Of a stretch of 64,000 nucleotides of DNA, positions 9,012-17,385 are shown one piece after another; position 1 is the first letter of the stretch; every line of letters begins with the position of its first letter. Origin of the DNA: Hyphomicrobiales bacterium (lineage in GTDB: Bacteria; Pseudomonadota; Alphaproteobacteria; Rhizobiales; Rhizobiaceae); contig UBXG01000004.1 of assembly GCA_900469475.1 (NCBI GenBank), positions 1 to 64,000 on the forward strand. The letters run 5' to 3'. Below the pieces are notes generated by a model. It did no database searches and was not told where the DNA came from. It was given only the letters and a program-made list of their open reading frames with translations. The position numbers were made by a program, and so were the translations under genes.

Positions 9012-9716
9012 ATGCAAGAGAGGAGCCTGATCAGGAAGACAAATGGAGCGAGGCGGAAATCGGGCCTCGCTTTCGGCTTCGGCTTTTCGGTTCTTTGTGG
9101 GGCCTTTGGCTTCGCGCTGCCTTCGCCGGCAGCAGCGCAGACGATCATCGATGATTGGCATAAAGTGAAGCCGCCGGTGGCGCCGGAGCTGAAGACCGCT
9201 ACCGTCGATCCGAAGACGACGGCACTGCTGGTCCTCGATTTCAACGGCGCGCAGGACCCGACCAAGGGACCGTGCAACGTGAAGACCAAGCCCCGTTGCC
9301 TGGCGTCCGTCCCCAAGGTGAAAACTCTACTCGATCAGGCGCGCGCCAAGGAGATGCTCGTCGTCTTCAGCCTGGCCGGTGTTGGCGAGCCGCAGGATAT
9401 CGCAACGGCGCTGGCGCCCCTGGCGAGCGAGCCGATCGTCAAATCCGGGCCGGACAAATTCATCGGCACCAATCTGCGCAGTATTCTCTCAGACAAGGGC
9501 ATTAAGACCATCATCGTGACAGGCACGGCCTCGGAGGGGGCGGTGCTCGATACGGCGACGGACGCGGCGCTCAACGGCATGAACATTGTCCTGCCTGTCG
9601 ACGGCATGTCATCGACAGAGCTTTACGGTGAGCAATATGTGGCTTGGCACATGGTCAATGCGCCCGGCGTTTCGCAGAAGACGACACTGACCAGCATCGA
9701 CAGGATCAAGTTTTGA
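9012..9716 (+). CDS. Exported isochorismatase-like protein lacking the catalytic Cys
   Basis: A 234-residue protein beginning with a basic stretch (RKTNGARRKSG), a hydrophobic core and PAAAQ, so a cleavable signal peptide ending near residue 42; Tat or Sec export cannot be separated. The rest has the cysteine-hydrolase (isochorismatase) fold: LLVLDFNGAQ with the catalytic Asp, KSGPDKFIGTNL with the Lys, and IVTGTASEGAVLDTATDAAL. In active enzymes that last motif reads T.A.(N)VCV, but the Cys position here is Ala. Hydrolysis by the usual mechanism is therefore unlikely. ATG 9012 has GAAGGGG nine bases upstream. It precedes the S10 peptidase on the same strand, 168 bases away. Confidence 0.8.
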   Translation: MQERSLIRKTNGARRKSGLAFGFGFSVLCGAFGFALPSPAAAQTIIDDWHKVKPPVAPELKTATVDPKTTALLVLDFNGAQDPTKGPCNVKTKPRCLASVPKVKTLLDQARAKEMLVVFSLAGVGEPQDIATALAPLASEPIVKSGPDKFIGTNLRSILSDKGIKTIIVTGTASEGAVLDTATDAALNGMNIVLPVDGMSSTELYGEQYVAWHMVNAPGVSQKTTLTSIDRIKF

Positions 9717-9831
9717 TTTGCTGCAGCCCGCCGGCCAGCACGCCCTCAAGCGCGCCATTCTCCAGAAGTGCCATGACCGATAATCCGTCGATCAACATCT
9801 CTTGAGTTTCGGCGCTTGTCGTCTGTGACAT
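9706..9831 (-). CDS. Possible 41-residue protein
   Basis: An open frame starting MSQTTSAETQEMLIDG and ending just inside the 3' end of the preceding plus-strand gene. Its composition is protein-like (amphipathic, acidic, Gly-Ala-Leu rich). There is no Shine-Dalgarno sequence and I recognise no family. It may be real or the tail of a lost gene. Confidence 0.28.
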   Translation of the reverse strand: MSQTTSAETQEMLIDGLSVMALLENGALEGVLAGGLQQIKT

Positions 9832-9884
9832 AGTATCGCCGGCAACGACAGCTATGCGATGATCCCTTTGGAGGATGCGATTTC

Positions 9885-11414
9885 ATGTCTTTTCGCCAGA
9901 TAGTTCCCGGCCTGGCGCTGGCCCTTTCGCTGATATCGGCAACGGCATCCGCCGCTCCGCCCGAGCAAGGCCATGGCGCGCCTGCCAGTGCGAGCGGCGT
10001 GCTCTCGCTCCTGCCGCCCGATGCCGTGAGCGACCATGTGCTGACTACGGATGGCAAGACCATTCCCTATACGGCGACAGCGGGTACGCTCGATCTTTTC
10101 GGCCAGGATGGCCAGCGAAGCGCCGCGATCTTCTACACCGCCTATGTCGCCAAGAACCGGGATGCGAACCGGCCCGTGACCTTCGTGTTCAATGGCGGGC
10201 CGGGTGCTGCCTCCGCCTTCCTCAATCTCGGGCTCGTCGGTCCGCGCATCGTCGATTTCGGCGCAGACGGCCGTGACGGCGCCAATGCCAAGTTGGTCGA
10301 CAATCCGCAAAGCTGGCTCGAATTCACCGATCTCGTGCTGATCGATCCGATCGGTACCGGCTGGAGCCGCGCTGCCAAGCCCGATGATCAGAATGATTTC
10401 TATAGTGTCGACAGCGATGCCGAAAGCCTCGCCAAGGCGATCGCCCTCTACATCGCCCATAACAGCCGGGCGTCATCGCCGAAGTACATTCTTGGAGAAA
10501 GCTATGGCGGGTTTCGTTCGGTCAAGATTGCCAACGACCTGCGCGAGGATCAGGGCATTCTGATTTCCGGCATCGTCATGCTGTCGCCGCTGCTGGAGGG
10601 TCGGTTCGTCTTCGGGGGCGGTGAGGATGCGCTTGGCGCAGCCCTGCAGTTGCCGTCGCTGGCGGCGGCCGAACTGGAGCGTCAAAACGCCTTCAGCGAA
10701 AAGGCGGTGCAGGATGCCGAAACCTTCGCCTTAAACGAATATTTGCCAACTCTTGCCAGACGGCCGCCATCAGGAGATTCCGGCCAAGCTTTCTACGGAC
10801 GCATCGCGAAGCTGACGGGCATACCGCAGGATGTCGTTGCCAAGAACCAAGGTTTTCTCGGCGGGGTCTACCGCAAACATTCCGATGGCGATGGCGCGGA
10901 CGTGGCGAGTGCTTATGACGCCTCGTTCCTCGCGCCGGACCCCTATCCGCAGTCGGAGGCCGAGCATGGCGGCGACCCGATTCTGGATGGCTTTGTTCGC
11001 GCCTATGGCGGTGCCTTTTCAGGCTATGCCCGTGACGAGCTGGGCTTTCATACCGACATGACCTACACGCTGCTGTCGTCGTCCGTGAACCGGGAATGGA
11101 AATGGGGCGGGCACAATGGCGGCTCGCGCGGGACCGCCGGTGTTGGCGACGATCTCAAGGAGCTGTTATCGCTCTCGCCATCCTTTCGCGTGATGATCGG
11201 GCAGGGTTACAGCGATCTCGTCATCCCCTTCGGCGTGAACAAATATGTGCTCGACCACATGCCCCCCGCCTTTGCTGACCGAGTGGCGCTGAAGCTCTAT
11301 CGCGGCGGCCATATGTTCTACACGCGGCCGATGTCGCGCGAGCAGTTCACGGGTGATGCTAAGGCGTTTTATGCCGGGCAGATCAAGGCAGCGCCGGCCG
11401 CGCAATCGAACTGA
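9885..11414 (+). CDS. S10-family serine carboxypeptidase-like protein, exported
   Basis: A 509-residue protein with a signal peptide (residues 1-~23, ending ATASA). The serine carboxypeptidase hallmarks are present: VTFVFNGGPGAAS near 98-110, DPIGTGWS near 164, nucleophile elbow GESYGG with Ser near 206, and a late GYSDLVIP and GGHMFY supplying Asp and His. Bacterial members act in the periplasm, but their natural substrates are poorly known. ATG 9885 has GGAGG at about the expected distance (the GGAGGATGCG stretch). It follows the exported isochorismatase-like gene in the same direction and ends facing a tetR gene. Confidence 0.85.
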   Translation: MSFRQIVPGLALALSLISATASAAPPEQGHGAPASASGVLSLLPPDAVSDHVLTTDGKTIPYTATAGTLDLFGQDGQRSAAIFYTAYVAKNRDANRPVTFVFNGGPGAASAFLNLGLVGPRIVDFGADGRDGANAKLVDNPQSWLEFTDLVLIDPIGTGWSRAAKPDDQNDFYSVDSDAESLAKAIALYIAHNSRASSPKYILGESYGGFRSVKIANDLREDQGILISGIVMLSPLLEGRFVFGGGEDALGAALQLPSLAAAELERQNAFSEKAVQDAETFALNEYLPTLARRPPSGDSGQAFYGRIAKLTGIPQDVVAKNQGFLGGVYRKHSDGDGADVASAYDASFLAPDPYPQSEAEHGGDPILDGFVRAYGGAFSGYARDELGFHTDMTYTLLSSSVNREWKWGGHNGGSRGTAGVGDDLKELLSLSPSFRVMIGQGYSDLVIPFGVNKYVLDHMPPAFADRVALKLYRGGHMFYTRPMSREQFTGDAKAFYAGQIKAAPAAQSN

Positions 11415-11462
11415 CCGGCTGGCCTCGATGCGCCACCTGGAAGGTGGGCGCGAGACCGGCCT

Positions 11463-12068
11463 CTACTTGTTTCTCGCAACCATGGCCTTGATGGTTTCGC
11501 AGAGCTCGTCCTTCGCCTGCTGCGGGCTGATGTCGCCCGTCGTGGCGGCATAGGACAGCGCTTCGGCCGCACCCAGCATCGCCCAGAGGCCGGCCGATGC
11601 AATGGAACCGGTAGCGGCGAAGGGAGCAAGCAGCGCACGGCACTTCTCGAGGAAGGCCGTTTCATATTCGCGCTTGACTTTTTCAAGCTCCGGCGAGCCC
11701 GCGAGCGCAGCGGTGATACCGGGTATTTCGCGCCCCTGCAGCAGAACGCAATCGACATAGGCGGCCGCTATCACCTCCGCCCGGCCCGCCAGCGTCGGGG
11801 TGCTCGCTTGAAGCGCTGCATCCATCACTTCCGTCTGTTTGATATCGAATTCGCGATAAAGTGCGGCCAGCAGGCCTGAGCGGGTGGTGAAGTGGTCGTA
11901 GACCACGGGTTTCGTCACGCCGGCACGCTCCGAAAGCCGCCCCAATGTCAGGGCCTCCGTTCCCTCTTCGCCGATGATTTGCCAGGCAACGTGGATGAGC
12001 TGCCGGTAGCGCTCCTCCCGCGTCAGCCGGCTGCGGGGCTCCGTTTTCTTCGTTTGCACGCTTGACAT
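11463..12068 (-). CDS. TetR-family transcriptional regulator
   Basis: A 201-residue repressor. The N-terminal helix-turn-helix at ~25-70 reads EALTLGRLSERAGVTKPVVYDHFTTRSGLLAALYREF, followed by an all-helical ligand domain. It is divergent from the flavodoxin-fold oxidoreductase at 12148. The interval holds a long dyad centred at 12088, a likely operator for both genes. By analogy it senses a toxic quinone, electrophile or similar small molecule, which is inference. Its 3' end faces the peptidase gene. Confidence 0.88.
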   Translation of the reverse strand: MSSVQTKKTEPRSRLTREERYRQLIHVAWQIIGEEGTEALTLGRLSERAGVTKPVVYDHFTTRSGLLAALYREFDIKQTEVMDAALQASTPTLAGRAEVIAAAYVDCVLLQGREIPGITAALAGSPELEKVKREYETAFLEKCRALLAPFAATGSIASAGLWAMLGAAEALSYAATTGDISPQQAKDELCETIKAMVARNK

Positions 12069-12071
12069 CGC

Positions 12072-12104
12072 TATATACCAAAAGTAACTTACTAAAAGTA
12101 TATA
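12072..12104. promoter_or_regulatory. TetR-type operator dyad
   Basis: A 33-base dyad centred on 12088. The inner AGTAACTTACT is palindromic (12083-12093) and outer TATATAC/GTATATA arms (12072-12078, 12098-12104) share exactly the same centre; only the four bases between arms break symmetry. It lies between the divergent tetR and oxidoreductase genes. Confidence 0.65.
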
Positions 12105-12147
12105 AGACTGGACTGCCGCTCACAATATGTCAGCAGGAGTTTTTCAC

Positions 12148-12759
12148 ATGCATGCGCTTATCGTCCTCGCCCATCCAAAACCTGATTCGTTCAGCCACAG
12201 CGTTGCGGCCAAAGTCGCCGAAGGTGTAACGGCTTCGGGGGGCACGTTTGAAATCGCGGATCTTACGGCGGAAGGTTTTGATCCGAGGTTCAGCGCGGCC
12301 GATATCGCCGCTCATCTCAGAGAAGGCCCATCGCCTGATGACGTCGTTGTCGAGCAAGCGCGAATCGATCGTGCCGACGCTTTGGTGCTGGTCTATCCCG
12401 TTTATTGGTGGTCCATGCCCGGCCTGCTTAAGGGGTGGATCGATCGGGTGTTCACCAATGGCTGGGCCTATGATGACATGCTCGGTGACAGGCCTATCAA
12501 GAGATTACGCCATCTTCGCGTCCATTTGATCGCTATCGGCGGTGCGACCATGCGCACCTATGCACGCCATGGCTATTTCGGTGCCATGAAAACGCAGATC
12601 GATCATGGAATTTTCGGATACTGCGGCGCTCCCGTCGCGACCTCCGAACTGCTGTTGACAGAAGCACAGGATATGAATTCCCATCTCGATACTGCCCGCG
12701 CCATCGGGCAAAATCTATTCGCTGTTTCGCGATCAACGAAGGCGGCGGATGCGGCCTAA
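12148..12759 (+). CDS. NAD(P)H-dependent flavodoxin-fold oxidoreductase (quinone reductase-like)
   Basis: A 203-residue protein with the NQO1/KefF/MdaB fold. MHALIVLAHPKPDSFSHSVA is the FMN phosphate-binding start, and ADALVLVYPVYWWSMPGLLKGWIDRVFTNGWAY is the highly conserved flavin/dimer segment at ~80-115. Such enzymes make two-electron reductions of quinones and protect from redox cycling. ATG 12148 is selected because CAGGAGT ends seven bases upstream; an in-frame ATG at 12127 lies before that ribosome site. It is divergent from tetR, and its stop overlaps the convergent mechanosensitive-channel gene by four bases. Confidence 0.85.
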   Translation: MHALIVLAHPKPDSFSHSVAAKVAEGVTASGGTFEIADLTAEGFDPRFSAADIAAHLREGPSPDDVVVEQARIDRADALVLVYPVYWWSMPGLLKGWIDRVFTNGWAYDDMLGDRPIKRLRHLRVHLIAIGGATMRTYARHGYFGAMKTQIDHGIFGYCGAPVATSELLLTEAQDMNSHLDTARAIGQNLFAVSRSTKAADAA

Positions 12760-14270
12760 TCGTGCTGTTGCAGTTGAAAGAGATGCTTGATGCGCGAGCT
12801 TAGCGAGGTCACGTGAGCGCCATGACCGAGCATATCGGCATTGGCGAAGAGATGCTGCTCCGCCTCAATGCGTTTTGCCAGCATGGCACCGAGCTCTTCG
12901 GCAAGGGTCGGCCGGTCGTGCAGTAGCGGTGCCAGACATTCCTCGCCGATCTCATAGGTGACGACGAAGGTAAGGGCGCGAACCGTGCCGACTTCACCGG
13001 ATCCCATCAGCAGCCCGTTCTCGCCGAAATAATCGCCTGGCGCAAGGCGCGTCAGCTCGATCTGGCGATGCCCTTCGCGACGGGTGATGCTGACGACGCC
13101 CGAGCGGACGATCGTGAGGGCCTGCATGCGGGCATCCTGTTCGGCGATGACAGCATCCTTGCGATAGGTCCGCCGCTGCATATGCGATGCCAGATGCTCC
13201 TTTTCATCCTCGGTCAGCGAAGAGAACAGAGGGATATTGCTGACAAGTCGCCAGGGCGTTCCGGGCGCATGTTGCTTCTCGTCGGCCGTCTCAGGCTTTT
13301 GCTGCATCGGAAGCATGATCGTGCCGGGCGGATCGGCGAGTTTCAAGCCTGCCGCCTTGGTGTGACGAACTAGCAGATCATAGATCTCGTTCTTTGCGGC
13401 TTGTGTCAGCGACATATCGCGTACTCGAAAGGACAGCTGCAGTTCGATCGCCTGCCCATCGATGGAAGTGATGGCGACACTGGGTTCCGGGTTCTTCTGG
13501 ATCGAGTTGCAGCTGATCAAGACGTTTTGCATCACATCCGCGATTATGCGTGGCAGGGCGGTGGGCTGAATGCGTACGTTGACGGTTGCGCCGTGGCTTT
13601 CGTCAGGCGAGGAAAGATTGGTCAGCCGCGTCTTGGCAAGGATACTGTTCGGAATGACGATCAGATCGTTGGTGCCGCTCAGCAATTGCGTGGCGCGCCA
13701 ATTGGTTTCGACGACGCGGCCCTGGACGTCATTTTCGAGGACGATCCAGTCGCCGACGGAGTAGGGGCGACCGAGATTGAGAGCGATGCCGGAGAAGACG
13801 TCGCTCAAAGTGCTCTGTAGGGCAAGGCCGAGAATGATGGCGAAGACGCCCGATGTTGCGATCAGTGTACCGATCGGGACGCTGAAGACATTACCGACGA
13901 TGGAGAGAATGGCGCCGAGATAGATGACGCCGACGATCAGATCCTGCAGCAGCCGGCCCTCGCGAGGCTTGCGCTCGAAAATCAGGAACAGCCGCACGCA
14001 GGCGATCAGCACCCAGGCGCCGTTGACCCACCAGACGATCTTGGCAAAGCCCGTGAAGGTGCGCAGCGTCACCGATTCCTGCGATGGGCTCGGCTCATAG
14101 GGGACGATGCCGTGATAGAATAAAAGTGCGGTCAGGCAGACGAAGAAGGCCACCTGACCGATCAGACGGCCGGCCGGCTGATGACGCAGCATGACGCGGC
14201 TGACGAATGTGCCGACGACAACCAGAATGAAGAACTGGACGATCGGATCGCCAAGAAGCGCAATGGACAT
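12756..14270 (-). CDS. MscS-type mechanosensitive channel with C-terminal cyclic-nucleotide-binding domain
   Basis: A 504-residue membrane protein. About four N-terminal membrane helices lead into the MscS core, where GVFAIILGLALQSTLSDVFSGIALNLGRPYSVGDWI matches the pore-lining helix and beta domain. A cNMP-binding domain (~360-480, including LVSNIPLFSSLTEDEKEHLASHMQ and ..GDYFGENGLLMGSGEVGTVRAL) follows. Such fusions are a known subgroup in which nucleotide binding tunes the channel. ATG 14270 gives an N-terminus entering the first membrane helix directly; a longer frame to 14390 has no family support. It is probably monocistronic, with its end overlapping the quinone reductase gene. Confidence 0.87.
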   Translation of the reverse strand: MSIALLGDPIVQFFILVVVGTFVSRVMLRHQPAGRLIGQVAFFVCLTALLFYHGIVPYEPSPSQESVTLRTFTGFAKIVWWVNGAWVLIACVRLFLIFERKPREGRLLQDLIVGVIYLGAILSIVGNVFSVPIGTLIATSGVFAIILGLALQSTLSDVFSGIALNLGRPYSVGDWIVLENDVQGRVVETNWRATQLLSGTNDLIVIPNSILAKTRLTNLSSPDESHGATVNVRIQPTALPRIIADVMQNVLISCNSIQKNPEPSVAITSIDGQAIELQLSFRVRDMSLTQAAKNEIYDLLVRHTKAAGLKLADPPGTIMLPMQQKPETADEKQHAPGTPWRLVSNIPLFSSLTEDEKEHLASHMQRRTYRKDAVIAEQDARMQALTIVRSGVVSITRREGHRQIELTRLAPGDYFGENGLLMGSGEVGTVRALTFVVTYEIGEECLAPLLHDRPTLAEELGAMLAKRIEAEQHLFANADMLGHGAHVTSLSSRIKHLFQLQQHD

Positions 14271-14393
14271 GGGGACTCGGTCGCACTCGGTCTTTCGGAT
14301 GGGCGCTAAATTGGCATGAAAGAGGCCGCAGCGCCATATGCAGAAAAGTATGATTAATTGACGTTGCCGCCTTGATCTCAGGTCATGCACCTT

Positions 14394-14418
14394 GATAATT
14401 AGATGACGATTATCATCT
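14394..14418. promoter_or_regulatory. Overlapping inverted repeats upstream of aldehyde dehydrogenase
   Basis: AGATGA and TCATCT arms (14401-14406, 14413-14418) are interlaced with a GATAAT/ATTATC pair that begins at 14394. The site lies ~75-100 bases before the aldehyde dehydrogenase start and could bind a local or distant regulator. This is a short repeat, so support is modest. Confidence 0.35.
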
Positions 14419-14494
14419 TATATCTGTCATCCCATCCTGCTATCTGCTCTCGCAGCGCAACGCCCTAGCGCTCCGACATCCTTAAGGAATACCC

Positions 14495-16081
14495 ATGACA
14501 CAGTCTTTCGAGATTCGCGGCGATCTGTTGATCGGCTCAGATTCTACCGGCGGCAACAGAACCGTGCGTGCCATCAACCCGGCAACCGGCGCAAATCTGG
14601 AGCCGGCCTTTGCGGTCGCCAGCGAGAGCGATGTCGCTAAAGCCTGCGAGTTGGCCGCTCAGGCGTTCGACGTCTACCGTGCGACCAGCCCCGAGCAGCG
14701 CGCAGCATTTCTCGAAAAGATTGCCGACAACATCATGGAGATTGGCGATACCCTGATCGAGCGCGCGACGGAGGAGACCGGCCTGCCGGTGGCGCGCCTG
14801 CAGGGCGAGCGCGCCCGCACCGTTGGCCAGCTGCGGCTCTTTGCGCAGGTGGTCCGCGCCGGCGAGTGGCTCGATCTGCGCGTCGATCCGGCACTGCCGG
14901 AGCGCAAGCCGCTGCCGCGGCCGGATCTGCGCCTGCGACAGATCCCGCTCGGCCCGGTTGCCGTCTTCGGCGCCAGCAATTTCCCGCTCGCCTTCTCGGT
15001 TGCCGGCGGTGATACGGCTTCGGCACTCGCCGCCGGCTGCCCGGTCGTCGTCAAGGGCCACCTTGCCCATCCCGGCACGGGCGAGCTTGTCGGCCGCGCC
15101 ATCCGTGCCGCCGTCGCTCAATGCGGCCTGCCGGAAGGCACATTCTCGCTGCTGACCGGTGCCAACGAGACCGGTGCCGCGCTGGTGCGCGATCCCCGCA
15201 TCAAGGCCGTCGGCTTTACCGGCTCGCGCGGCGGCGGCTTGGCGCTTGGCGCCATTGCCGCTGCTCGTCCGGAGCCGATCCCGGTCTATGCCGAGATGAG
15301 CAGCGTCAACCCCGTTTTCCTGTTCCCGGCCGCTCTCGCAGCACGTGCTGAGGCGATCGGGACTGGCTTCATCGATTCCCTGACGCTCGGTGCCGGCCAG
15401 TTCTGTACCAATCCGGGCCTGCTTTTTGCCATCGAAAGCCCTGATCTCGACCGCTTCTTACAGGCTGCCAGTGATGCGCTGACCGGCCGCGCGCCGGCGC
15501 CGATGCTGACGCCCGGCATTCATGCCGCCTTCGACAAGGGCGTTGCGGCATTGGCGGAGCATGATGCGGTGAAGACCGTCGCTCATGGAGCGCCGGCTGA
15601 AGGCGTCAACCGGAGCCCGGGTATCTTCTTCGAAACGGAAGCGGCGGAGTTCCTGGCGGACGAGCGCTTGGGCCACGAGGTTTTCGGCGCGGCAAGCCTT
15701 CTCGTACGCTGCAAGGATGTCGACCAGATGATCGCCGTTGCAGAAAAGCTCGAGGGCCAGCTGACCGCGACCCTTCAGATCGAAGCGGAAGATTATGCCA
15801 CGGCCGCCAAGCTGGTGCCGGTGCTGGAACGCAAGGCCGGGCGCATTCTCGCCAATGGCTGGCCGACCGGCGTCGAAGTCTCCCATGCCATGGTGCATGG
15901 CGGGCCTTTCCCGGCGACCTCGGACAGCCGCACGACCTCGGTCGGCACGCTCGCCATTCGCCGCTTCCTGCGTCCGGTCTCCTATCAGGATCTTCCGGAA
16001 GGGCTGCTGCCGGCGGAATTGCGGGATGAGGGCGTCAAGTCGCTGCCGCATCTGTTGGATGGCGTGCGCAAGGGCAGCTGA
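14495..16081 (+). CDS. Alpha-ketoglutarate semialdehyde (2,5-dioxovalerate) dehydrogenase-like
   Basis: A 528-residue NADP-type aldehyde dehydrogenase. The catalytic Cys is near residue 304 in [13 protein letters not shown] and the general base Glu near 267 in [12 protein letters not shown]. The [39 protein letters not shown] stretch is typical of the subgroup that oxidises ketoglutaric semialdehyde at the end of pentose, hexarate or hydroxyproline breakdown. The subgroup assignment is by recognised sequence pattern. The start follows CTTAAGGAATACCC, a good ribosome site. A T-rich terminator follows. No sugar-acid genes adjoin it, so it may serve several pathways. Confidence 0.85.
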   Translation: MTQSFEIRGDLLIGSDSTGGNRTVRAINPATGANLEPAFAVASESDVAKACELAAQAFDVYRATSPEQRAAFLEKIADNIMEIGDTLIERATEETGLPVARLQGERARTVGQLRLFAQVVRAGEWLDLRVDPALPERKPLPRPDLRLRQIPLGPVAVFGASNFPLAFSVAGGDTASALAAGCPVVVKGHLAHPGTGELVGRAIRAAVAQCGLPEGTFSLLTGANETGAALVRDPRIKAVGFTGSRGGGLALGAIAAARPEPIPVYAEMSSVNPVFLFPAALAARAEAIGTGFIDSLTLGAGQFCTNPGLLFAIESPDLDRFLQAASDALTGRAPAPMLTPGIHAAFDKGVAALAEHDAVKTVAHGAPAEGVNRSPGIFFETEAAEFLADERLGHEVFGAASLLVRCKDVDQMIAVAEKLEGQLTATLQIEAEDYATAAKLVPVLERKAGRILANGWPTGVEVSHAMVHGGPFPATSDSRTTSVGTLAIRRFLRPVSYQDLPEGLLPAELRDEGVKSLPHLLDGVRKGS

Positions 16082-16114
16082 GCCGCTCCCGACGGGATAG
16101 ATGACATTCTTTAG

Positions 16115-16142
16115 AGCGGGTCAGGTTGGCCCGCTTTTCTTT
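16115..16142 (+). terminator. Rho-independent terminator after aldehyde dehydrogenase
   Basis: Arms AGCGGG (16115-16120) and CCCGCT (16130-16135) are followed by TTTCTTT. The hairpin lies 34 bases past the stop codon and also separates the convergent monooxygenase gene. Confidence 0.75.
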
Positions 16143-16150
16143 GAGTGCGG

Positions 16151-17311
16151 CTACGCTGCCGCATTTTGTTGACGGGCCTCGAGATGGGCCTTGTAGTGCT
16201 GAAGCGATAGCTCGGCTCCGAGGTGGGAAAGTTCCGTCGCCACGGCCTCGGCGGCCTGTTCTGCCGGCTCGATGACGCGCTCGAACATCTCTGCTTCATA
16301 GGCTTGAACGGCATGTTTCCAGTCCGCCTGCTCAAGAAGCTGGCGGCTGAGTTCCGCTGCATCCAGCATCGCCATATTCACACCTTCGCCGCCGAAGGGC
16401 GACATCACATGCGCCGCATCGCCGAGCAGCGTGATGCCGATGCGGTTCTGCCAGTGGTGGCCGACCGGCAATGCGTAGATCGGTCGAGAGACGATATGGT
16501 CGTTGCTGGCTTCGATGAGGCGCAGTATCTCTGGCGTCCAGCCTTCGAACTCGGCCATCAGCCGCGCGCGGGCTTTTGCCGGCGCTGCAAAGTCGAAGGT
16601 CCTGTCTGCCCAGTCGGCCGGCACACGGAAGATCGCGTAGCCTCTGAGATGGGCGTTGCCGTTGCGCTGGACGATCAGGCTTTTTCCATCGGCCTCGACG
16701 CCGATCTTGCCGCGGCCGACAAGGGCTGCGAGATCCGGGTGGCTGGCGTCGACGTCGTCGATGCCGAATTCGATGAAGGTGATGCCGCTATACTGCGGGC
16801 GGTACGAGGAGACCAGCGGCCTGACCTTGGACCAGCTGCCGTCGGCGCCGACGACGAGGTCGAAGGGACCACCCGTTCCGTTTTCGAAGACCAGATCATA
16901 GGTGCCATCGTCGCGCGGGCGGACTTCGCGCAGGCCGTGGTTCCAGCGGATGACTTCTGATGGCAAAGAGGCGAGCAGCGTTTGCCTGAGCGCGGTGCGG
17001 TCGACCTCGGGCCTATCGGATTCATCAGCGTCGTCATCGGCAAAGAGCAGCGCGCCATGCTTGTCATAGAGCCGGCTTCCTTGATCCTCGTAGCGGGCGA
17101 TCGCCAGGAATTCGCGGTAGAGGCCGGCGCGGCGCAGCGCGAGCTGGCCGGATTCCACATGCAGGTCGAGCGTGCCACCTTGCGGCCGGGAAAGTGCATG
17201 TTCCTCGCGTTCGAAGACGATGGTCGGCACACCTGCCTGATGGAGGATGCGGGCCAGGGTCAGACCGCCGGGGCCTGCGCCGATGATGGCGATACGGGGA
17301 TAGGATGTCAT
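16151..17311 (-). CDS. FAD-dependent monooxygenase, TetX-like
   Basis: A 386-residue class-A flavin monooxygenase. The dinucleotide fold IAIIGAGPGGLTLARILHQAG is at residues ~6-26, followed by the FEREEHALSRPQGGTLDLH stretch that is characteristic of TetX and close relatives. The DG motif (VVGADGSWSKVRPL) is near 170 and GDAAHVMSPFGGEGVNMAMLDA near 295. TetX itself hydroxylates tetracyclines, but many soil homologues do not, so resistance should not be assumed. ATG 17311 has GAGGA eight bases upstream. It is divergent from a marR gene across a pair of palindromes and is probably repressed by it. Confidence 0.85.
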   Translation of the reverse strand: MTSYPRIAIIGAGPGGLTLARILHQAGVPTIVFEREEHALSRPQGGTLDLHVESGQLALRRAGLYREFLAIARYEDQGSRLYDKHGALLFADDDADESDRPEVDRTALRQTLLASLPSEVIRWNHGLREVRPRDDGTYDLVFENGTGGPFDLVVGADGSWSKVRPLVSSYRPQYSGITFIEFGIDDVDASHPDLAALVGRGKIGVEADGKSLIVQRNGNAHLRGYAIFRVPADWADRTFDFAAPAKARARLMAEFEGWTPEILRLIEASNDHIVSRPIYALPVGHHWQNRIGITLLGDAAHVMSPFGGEGVNMAMLDAAELSRQLLEQADWKHAVQAYEAEMFERVIEPAEQAAEAVATELSHLGAELSLQHYKAHLEARQQNAAA

Positions 17312-17336
17312 GGACAGGGTCCTCATAATTTCGTAC

Positions 17337-17370
17337 ATAGGTACCTATATAAATTAACATAGGCACCTAT
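17337..17370. promoter_or_regulatory. Paired MarR-type operators
   Basis: ATAGGTACCTAT (17337-17348, a perfect 12-base palindrome) and ATAGGCACCTAT (17359-17370) have centres 22 bases apart, two helical turns. They fill the gap between the divergent monooxygenase and marR starts and share the AGG(T/C)ACCT core with 8358-8399. Confidence 0.7.
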
Positions 17371-17385
17371 TCAAGTGGCGGAGAC

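Noticed and set aside
16151..17311. Tetracycline resistance from the TetX-like monooxygenase
   Set aside because: The sequence supports the flavin monooxygenase family, but many soil homologues do not act on tetracyclines and no diagnostic residues could be checked.
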